A stretch of 64,000 nt of DNA. Source: Bombyx mori. Its lineage: Eukaryota; Arthropoda; Insecta; Lepidoptera; Bombycidae. A program made the translations under genes and the position numbers. The stretch is taken from NCBI RefSeq assembly GCF_030269925.1, contig NC_085110.1, positions 8,680,001 to 8,744,000 on the forward strand. The letters are read 5' to 3'. Positions within the stretch are counted from its first letter, which is position 1; the number at the start of each line of letters is the position of its first letter. The notes beneath the pieces were generated by a model. It was given only the letters and a program-made list of their open reading frames with translations. It did no database searches and was not told the DNA's origin. Below are positions 21,801 through 30,800 of this stretch, in pieces.

Positions 21801-24800
21801 CATTGATTTTAAAGCCGGATATTCATCTTGACATGGGTGTTTCTAAGTACCAACCGCAACCAAATACTAACTTTAATTTCGTAATAGACCAAGATTGGAA
21901 TGACTATAACCATATATATACAGATGCTTCTAAACACCCTCAAGGTTGTGTTGGTGTAGGAGTCTATCATTCGCAATCAAAAATAGTTGAAAAGATAAAA
22001 TTACCATCTGAAACATCAGTGTTCACTGGTGAATGTTTTGGAATATACAAGGCCATAGAATACATTTTGATATTTAAAATAAAGAAAACATTAATACTAA
22101 CCGATTCAAAGAGTGCTTTACAGGCTCTTGCAAAATTTCCTTTTAAATCTCAACCTATTTACCCTATTCTCTTAGACTGCAGAAAATTGTTAATGAGATG
22201 TATGGATCAAAATCTTACAGTATCATTTGTATGGATACCTAGCCATTGCGGAATTAAAGGAAATGAAATAGTTGATGGAATTGCAAACGAGGCTATCAAT
22301 TGTGGTGATATTTATTGTTTCAAAAATTATAGTCATGATTTAGTTAGCCTCCCTAAAACATATTTGAATAATGCTTGGAGTGCACAGTGGTATAATGGCG
22401 ATAAAGCGAAATATTACCGAAGGGTACAACCAACCATTCCTTCCAAACCATGGTTCTACAAATATAATTTTAAACGCCATGAGACTTCCAGTTTGATACG
22501 GATGAGATTAGGCCACACATGTAGTCCGGCTCATCTAGCGACGATCGGAGTGCTGGATAGCAATAAGTGTGAATGCGGTGCGGACATTGGCGATTTAAAT
22601 CACATTATTCTTTCATGTCCCCTTTTTGATCATTCACTTCTATATAGTTCTTTATCATCACTTAGTATTCCTTTCCCTATATCTGTACCTTATTTATTAC
22701 ATACAGTAGACCCAGTTATTTATAAAATTATTATCTTATTCCTCAACAGTTTTAAACTAAAATTATAATTATATATATTATTTATTCTTCCTAATTATAT
22801 TAATCCTAATCCAATTTTCCTGCCTAAACCTTATATAACTTATATTTTCTGATTTGCTTTTTGCTTCCTAACCTTTATTTTGAAAGTGGCAAATAACACT
22901 TGGTGTTGGGTCCAAAAAGAAAAAAAAAAAAAAAAAAAAAAAAACAGTATTTATGGCCAGACTAAGTATAGTGTGCCTGTACATTGAAGATAAGTAAAAA
23001 AATAATAGAAAGGGTAATTAAAGACGATTAATAGAACATAAACCATAATAGAATTATTTTCAATCGGTTTGTTTGTTCGCTACTACTTACTACTTAACCA
23101 GTTCCCATTTAGTTTTCACTTGTCGATAAAATAAACAAATTTGGAACCCAATTAAGTTATCGTCATTTATAGGTTCCTGGAAAAATTTATATCGTTAGAT
23201 GTTGGAACTGACACAAAAATAAAATTACCTAGGTCGATTTTTTATGTTTCCATGACGTTTGGTCATGTACTATTTTAGACCAATTTTTTTGTATATAGTT
23301 AGGGATACAAAGAAATAATATATTTTTTATCAGTTCTTTTCACTCCACGCAAGCAAAGGAAAGCTAGTTACTTTATTAAACGTACACATTCTGTATTGGT
23401 ATAATGGGTGAATTTTTATAATAAGCGGAAACATGCTTTTCCAATAAAGTTACCTAAGACTGACGTGGAGCACTGCCAATCACAATTAATTGGTTGCCTA
23501 ATTAATAGTTAATTAAAGTCTAATATTTTGTTTGATTTAGCATAATTTATGGTTACTCTACTTGGGCTCCGTGATTTGACTGCTATGTTTCCCCAAGGGC
23601 AAAGCTTATCAAGGTCTCACAAAACATATCATTCCATAACATTGTGTTGAACTGTATGGATAAGGAAGCACTATTAGCGACTTCACCGAAAAAATATATA
23701 TTTTTTGGTACTTTATAATTTTATCTATTATGAGAAATAGCATTGTTGAAGTTATTGACAACTCATACCACGAATCCAACCATAAAAGTACTAAGAGATC
23801 TCTAATATCTTCATGTACCATTTCGTGATAAGTGCGAAACGTAATGTGGGAAGAATTTAAAGTAGTATAAAAACATATTTAAAAGTGATAAAGAATCATC
23901 TTAAATTAGTAAAGACAACTAACTATCACTCTTAGTCACCTGAAAAGAAACAAAAAATAAATTCGATATTTTTTTTATATAAACTCACCCAGTATTTAAT
24001 TAATTATTGTATAGTATTATTTATTTATTATTTAACGTGTTCTTAGCACGATCTTTATATTTACTGATATTTACCAGGATTTTTACTGGTGGTAGGACGT
24101 TTTGTGGGTCCGCGCGGTTAGATTACAACCACCTTGTCTATTTTAGCCGTAAAGCAGTAATGCATTTCAGTTTGAAGGGTGGGGCAGCTGTTTTACTGTA
24201 AAAACTGAGACCTTAGAACTTATATCTTAAGGTGGGTGGCGCATTAACGTTGTAGATGTCTATGGGCTCCAGTAACCACTTAACACCAGGTGGGCTGTGA
24301 GCTCATCCATCTATCTATGCAATAAAATAAAAACTTCAGTTGCCGTAAATTACCTCAGTATCATAAGCTATCTACAAACTGATAATTTTGAACCGTCTAT
24401 AGATTCGCTACGCCCGAAATAATGTACCAATACGGGTTGCTGCTAGAGGATTACGCCAGTAACGGAGAGTTTGTGAACGACTGTATCTTCACGGTAATGC
24501 ACCACGCGGGAGGCGAACTAGAAAGCCTGATAACGTTGTTCCAACCTAAGATACTTAAGACGTTCACTTCGATTTGGAAATCGGAATTCGAAATTTGCGA
24601 TGTAAGTTTTTATGGTCATATTTCATCATTTTTCCACGAACTAACTTGTTCTTACACAAAAGGAACATGTTCACAACATATAGCAATTTTACAAATTGTA
24701 AATGGCGTGTTTTCAATAGGAGAAGGTTATCGGAACTTTTTACTGGTTTTTTTTTTTGGTATCATTGTTTTCACTTTAATTGTTCTAATTCAAGGATTGG

Positions 24801-27800
24801 TCCGATCTAATCGAATACGTGATCAATACGTTTATAAAGAAGCCGCACACGTTACAAACCATGGCTGACATTAGGCTTGACACGGAGAACTTTGACGACG
24901 AAATAGTTTCGAAGCCTGTCACGACGCCGGAAGATGTCGCTGGTCCGCGCACTGACGATATAGCCAAGAAGAATAACATAATTAGTAACGCCAGTAACGC
25001 ATCTGTGGAAACGTGAGCATTCTATTATCCTACTGAAAAGTCTGTCATTTTTATTTTGCAGTCAAATAAGTCGGTGGTGTATGCAAGTGGTTACCGTCTT
25101 CCTTGAATACAATGGGCAATTCCATGGGCACAGTCAAATTACTACCATTTTTTCTTGTTTACGTTGATACAAATAAGAAGATTCTGGTAGACAGAGTCCG
25201 GAGTTTATAATTGACTCTTCGTTTATTCATTGGAGGGTAGGAGTTTAGAGTTAGGACTTCTTGGATTGGTATTACTGGTGCATTTTCCTAGTTAACTATC
25301 CCTACCATTCTTGATATCTAGAAAATCGATAGCCAGGCATGTTGTGAACCCGCACGGATCTAAACCCGAGTCCTGCTTACTTCGTTGTAAAAACCAACTA
25401 AAGATTTTGAGCACATGTTTCGTGGTGGTTCAACGTGGTGTCTGAATAGAACATTTAAACATATTAACATAAAAAAATAAATTGTACAGTATATTAATTT
25501 GGAAGAATTTTGTTGCGTAAAGTCCTTACAAAGTCAATACCTTACGCTTTTAGGTGGACAGAAGACGAACTAAGCTCATTGAATTGGAACTACATGCAAT
25601 GTAATTCTCTATCCGATGTTATCGGCGAGATTGTGAAGTTGTTCAAAGATTACGGAACTTTTAAATCTAGACAATCTATTATCACACAGCTGTATAAACA
25701 GAACATTATTGATAAAGATAAATTTGAGACGTTTTTGAACGCCGAAAAACAGTGGAACACCAGAACTGTAGAGCTAAACAAGGAGACGAGAGACGACGAG
25801 ATCGGCAAACTATGCGAGCAGCTGGCGAACGACGGGAAGTCTAACTTCCTAGATTGGGTACAGAAAGTACTTTTGGATACCTGCTGCGCTAAAATATATA
25901 TCCAGAAGAAATCGGCCACTAAATTCCTGGCCGACCAAGCTGACTGCAAGCTACTCAATTTTGAATTGTTCAAGAAGAAATCGGACTTTCCGTCTTTGTC
26001 GCCAGTGTCCTGCCATTCATTGCGTGAGTAATTATCTAACGCGACTCCAAATAATTTATTTCAAATTGATGTAATTTAACATACCTTCTGAATGTTTTAA
26101 CTTGAACTTTAGCGACCTGCACAAAAAAGCCATGAAGTAGCTTAGGTTTTTTTTAAGTGAAACTTCTTTAGAATCGTGATTTCAAACTCGATGAAACGAA
26201 AAAATAAGACCATAGAGAGTTTTTTAATACAGCGCCATCTATGAGATTTTTTAATACTAACGTGTGTATGAAACCTCTTGTAGTGAATTTTAATTTAGGA
26301 TTATATGTGAAGTTAAAGTATCAATTCCCAGAGGGCGCTACCTTATACTATTACTATAACAGATGATTTACAATCATTTAGTAATGACAAAATTTTACAT
26401 ATACTTAAGCATTTAGGATAATTGTATTTTAATTTTTGAAGGTTTCACTTCTACCACGTGTGAATTGCACACATGTATTTTTTTTTAATTAATAAAAGTA
26501 ATCAGTTCACTATTTCACTTTAGTGTTCAACCAATCTGTTCCACTGGTGCCGTGGAACTGCAGACAAGCCAGTATCTGCAAAGACTTGAAGTTTCTGCAG
26601 CTGTTACACAAGCTCGGCTTCCACATGCCCGTCGATTCCGGGAAAGTGTTTATAAGAATTCCTCATTTTTGGACAGCGGATTTTCTTTTCGAGGTCGCCG
26701 GAAAGATAGCGCCCATCGATAAAAGTGAGTATTTGGAATGAATGCTACTTCTGTATAGTGGCGTAGCTAGGTAACCAAGGGCCCTGGGGCAAATTAAAAA
26801 ATGGGGCCCCACTGTTATGTAAACTGATTAGGTTTTATTAAATAAAAATATGAAATATACAAATATTTTAGAAATGCTAAGCTACTTAAGCTCTTTTTTA
26901 TGCACTCCAGGGCAGGTAATAAAAATATTAAACAGTAACACCATATCAGGTTGGGGGAAAAGTCTTTTCGCATTATAGTATGTATGAACTTGTAATAAAA
27001 TCTATTTTTATCTGGCTGCTTTTGATATCATTAAAAGTTTAAATTTTAAAGAAGATAATTCCAAATTCAAATTAGTAAAATGTGTGATTTTTATTTATTT
27101 TTCGTACTTTCAAGATGAGTGAATCTAATGAAGAAATTCGATACATTTAAACATTTTACTACAAAAAAGGTAAAAATGCAATGCAAGTCGCGAAAAAAAT
27201 TTGCGATGTTTATGGACCTAGTGCAGTGTCTGTGAGAGTAGCATAAATTTGGTTTAAATGTTTTCAATCCGGAAATTTTTATGTCAAAGATGCACGTCGC
27301 TCTGGTCGCCCTATTACGGATAAAATGGATGCCATTTTTTAAAAAGTAGAGCAAGAACGGCATATCAGTAGTTACAACGTAGCTGAAGAACTGGGAATTC
27401 AACACAAAACAGTTTTGGCGCATTTGAAAAAAACTGGGTACACAAAAAAGCTCGATATTTGGGTACCTCACGAGCTCATTAAAGGAAACCTAATGAACCG
27501 TGTACTCACTTATGATTCTTTATTACGACGTAATGAAACCGAACCATTTTTGAAAGAACTGATAACTGGTGATGAAATGTGGATCACGTACGACAAGAAC
27601 GTGCGAAAAAGGTCGTGGTCAAAGGCCGGTCAGGCTTCACAGACTGGCGAAACCCGGGTTAACTCGCAACAAGGTGATGCTGTGTGTGTGGTGGGATTGA
27701 AAGGACATTATTCATTATAAGATGTTACCACCAGGCAGGACCATCGATTCTGAACTCTACTGCGAACGACTGATGAGATTAAAGCAAGAAGTTGAAAGCG

Positions 27801-30800
27801 GCGGAATTAATCAACAGAAGGGGTGTGGTTTTCATCATGATAACGCTAGACCTCACGCATCTTTAGCCGTTCAGCAAAAATTAAGAGAGCTTGGCTGGGA
27901 GGCGTTAATACATCCGCCGCATAGCCCTGACCTTGCACCTTCAGATTTCCACCTGTTTCAGTCTCTTCCAAATTCTTTAGGCAGTGTCAGGTTAACATCA
28001 CGAGAGGACTGCCAAAACCAATTGTCGCGGTATTTTGATCAGAAGCCCCAAAATTTCTATAACAATGGGATCATGTCCCTACCTACAAGATGGCAAAAAG
28101 TTATCGAACAAAAGGGTACCTACATACTTTAGTTAAATGTAAATAAACTATATTAAAAAATGTTGTGAATTTTCTTAAAAAATGCGAAGAAACTTTTTCC
28201 CCAACCTATTACAATGCGCTGTAGCCTAAATCTATAGACTTACACGATTTATTGACTTGATGCACATCAATATGAGCGGTAAAATAAAATAAAATTGAAC
28301 CACTATATTGACCAGTACAAAAAAGTTTATTGACATTAGCTTACTTACCCCCGATACAGCATTAATTTCTTAACCGTTCTCGAATAAATTTTTTTACTTG
28401 AATTCACAATAAAACGCACATCGATGAATAATAAAACGCACAAATCACTATCCGTGAAATTGATAACACTGCCAACCTACAGAAAGAATTTAGGGGAATT
28501 CCCTAGGCAACACTTTTGAATTTCTCTCAACTGAGTTGGCATGATTAAAGTGGGGTTGCAACCTGTCATCTTTATTTTCAAAATGGGAAAAAATTTCCAA
28601 AAGTTCAGTTCGATCGAGATTTCTGGTAAGGATTCGAGGGCCCCCTGAGCTTGAGGACCCCGGGGCACTGCCCCGCCTAGCCCCTGAGTAGCTACGCCAC
28701 TGCTTCTGTACCGTCTATTTGGAAACTGACACTTTATTTTGTTGTGTATTTGAATTTTAGAAACGCTGAAATTCAATATAGACGACCTACAGAATAGTAT
28801 GACGCACGAGAAATATCGAAATCTTATAGTTTTAACTACGAATTATACTAAAGATATTACTATGGTGGAAACCTCTGATAATATTTATCAAGTGCACAAA
28901 CAAAAGCATCTCGCCACAATGGTCAACTTTACGCCTATGTAAGAACGAACACATTCTTCTTCTATCTATCTATTTAATATTATTCTATATTATATGTTAA
29001 TTATTATTGAACTTATTTATTAAGATTGTTACAACCACGTTAAAATATACGTTGGAAACTTTTTTAATAACTTAATAATAAACGTTACCTAAGAATAGTA
29101 ACATATTTTGGTATCTTTCGATCGTATTTAAAGCAATATTATAAGAAACATATGTGTTTATAGTTTTTAAAAAATCCCGAGTTTCATTATTTTGGTGTTA
29201 AATAAAAATTGAAAGAAAAATTTATAGAAGAGGAAAAGTTCCAATAACATTCAAGTCCTTATCGAGCTCAATCTGCTTCTAGGCCTGGCACTTCATTCGG
29301 TACGCAAAGAGATGACGAAAGACGCAACTGGTTGGAGGTGGTTAAAAAGTCGCAAGAATATAAGATTACATTGAATTTAGGAAGGTGCGTATAACGAACA
29401 AAGTGGAGAATATTGATCTTTATATATATATAAGTCTATTTCATTCATTCATTTCATTCAAATTCATTGTAAATTTACCGGCTATCTTCAAATATATGAC
29501 GGCCTTACGCCAATAAATACGCAGGAAAATGGTAAAGACCTGCGTGGGCTCCCAACATTTCGTAACTAAATAAGAAAGGTAAAAATTTACGATTCGATTA
29601 AATTACACGATCTTAGAAGCCGTTCGTTAAAAAATGTTAAATAGATATTTATTTAGAAAAGTTTGGTACCAAAATCGGGCATATTTGAATTTATTTGTCG
29701 AAAAGCGTATTGTGTACTTGCAGGGGTACGTACCTCCATCCTGTCTTATTTTTTCCGCGGAGCCGCTACCCGTTCAATTTTTAAAATTTGAATAGTACCG
29801 CGAGTAAAAAACAAAACCTTTGTTAAAAAATAACCCTTATTTTAATACGTATGATTTTCGCATCGAGTAGGTTAGTGGGGGAGGAAGGCGACATACAGCC
29901 TGATGTAGTGATGAAGTTGCCGTCGAGCGAGCCGTCGGAGTCGCTCCCCGCGCCGCCCATCAGTGGGAACATCACCGACACAGAGTACTACAACAACAGG
30001 TATAGTATAAATATCAAAATACTTCATGTATACCTCAAAATTTTCAGCATCGGGACCACATAGAGACAGCATCGGGATTATTTTTTGCTTAAATCAACCA
30101 AATAAATCATTTTTGTTAAACTACCCACAATCACCTCTAGACAAATTTATTGATAGGTTATTCAAAAAAACATCGTAAATTTAAATATATAATATTATAA
30201 TTTAGAATCAATTAATATTGCCTGATTATAATTGCCTGATATTGTAATGTTAAATTGAAAAAAATCATGGATATACAAATGTATTTTGATGGCCTCGTCG
30301 GTCTAACGGTGACTGATCCCGACTAACTAGGAGCCCTGTTTCAATTCGCGGTTCGAATGTACTGCACATTCCTTAAGCATATTCGAGGTCTTAGTAGACT
30401 TGTTCTTGGCTCGAAAATGTGTTTCTGGGATAGAATATTAGCCCCTCGTTCGATAGAATTATAATCGTTTGTTTTTATTAGTTTCAAATTAATCTTTTTT
30501 AGGTACGGCAATCGGTTTTTTAAGTTTCCATCGTTGGCAGCGTCGTCCTAGATCGAGTTTAAAATATGACCTCTACTTCTTCTTTAAATATCTATGACCG
30601 GTAGACAGCAACTGACTGTAGCCATTAATGGAATGGCTTCAAGAATGTTCGCGAGGGACGTCTAGCATTCACCAACAAATCTCACGTCCGCCTACTTTGG
30701 GTGCCAATAATATGAAATTTCAACATATTTTTTTAAGGAACAAGCATATGAAAACTAGCTCACAGCGATCTTCTGTTCAATGGATACCAAAGCTCATAGA

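Larger units (their letters stand above)
17307..22944 (+). mobile_element. Full-length I-superfamily LINE with both ORFs open
   Basis: A non-LTR retrotransposon of 5.6 kb with a 12-base target duplication CAGTATTTATGG at 17295-17306 and 22945-22956. It has a 5' UTR of about 175 bases, ORF1, an overlapping ORF2 (endonuclease, reverse transcriptase, RNase H), a 3' UTR of about 145 bases and a poly(A) tail of about 25. An RNase H domain downstream of RT places it in the I superfamily (I/Nimb-like); I cannot name the exact family. It lies in the sense orientation in tim intron 8, inside the maT terminal repeat. No inactivating change is visible. Confidence 0.92.
16017..22966 (-). mobile_element. 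maT (DD37D Tc1/mariner) element split by a LINE
   Basis: TA flanks both ends (16015-16016 and 22967-22968). The left terminal repeat CTAGTCTTGCCATAAATACTG pairs with the right terminus, which reads CAGTATTTATGGCCAGACTA at 22945-22964. The LINE at 17307-22944 lies within that right repeat; removing the LINE and one copy of its duplication leaves about 1.3 kb, the usual length of the family. The transposase is on the minus strand and is dead. It lies in tim intron 8. Confidence 0.88.
26756..28702. mobile_element. hAT-like nonautonomous element with a mariner inside
   Basis: The 8-base target duplication CTTCTGTA at 26748-26755 and 28703-28710 is exactly the hAT size. The ends are inverted: TAGTGGCGTAGCTA at the left and TAGCTACGCCACTG at the right. 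Without the mariner at 26946-28209 it is about 680 bases, with no hAT transposase seen, so it is a nonautonomous derivative. Inside the right end there is a G/C-rich block (GGGGCACTGCCCCGCC). Confidence 0.85.

Noticed and set aside
24422..24868. Continuous 148-codon coding region
   Set aside because: Exon 9, intron 9 and part of exon 10 in a wrong frame; the GT-AG join restores the conserved [10 protein letters not shown].
26455..26460. CACGTG in tim intron 11 and another near 38189
   Set aside because: Single copies without other promoter signals; expected by chance in 64 kb.
30291..30365. tRNA gene
   Set aside because: It has B-box-like sequence, but stems do not pair well and it continues into repeat-like sequence.
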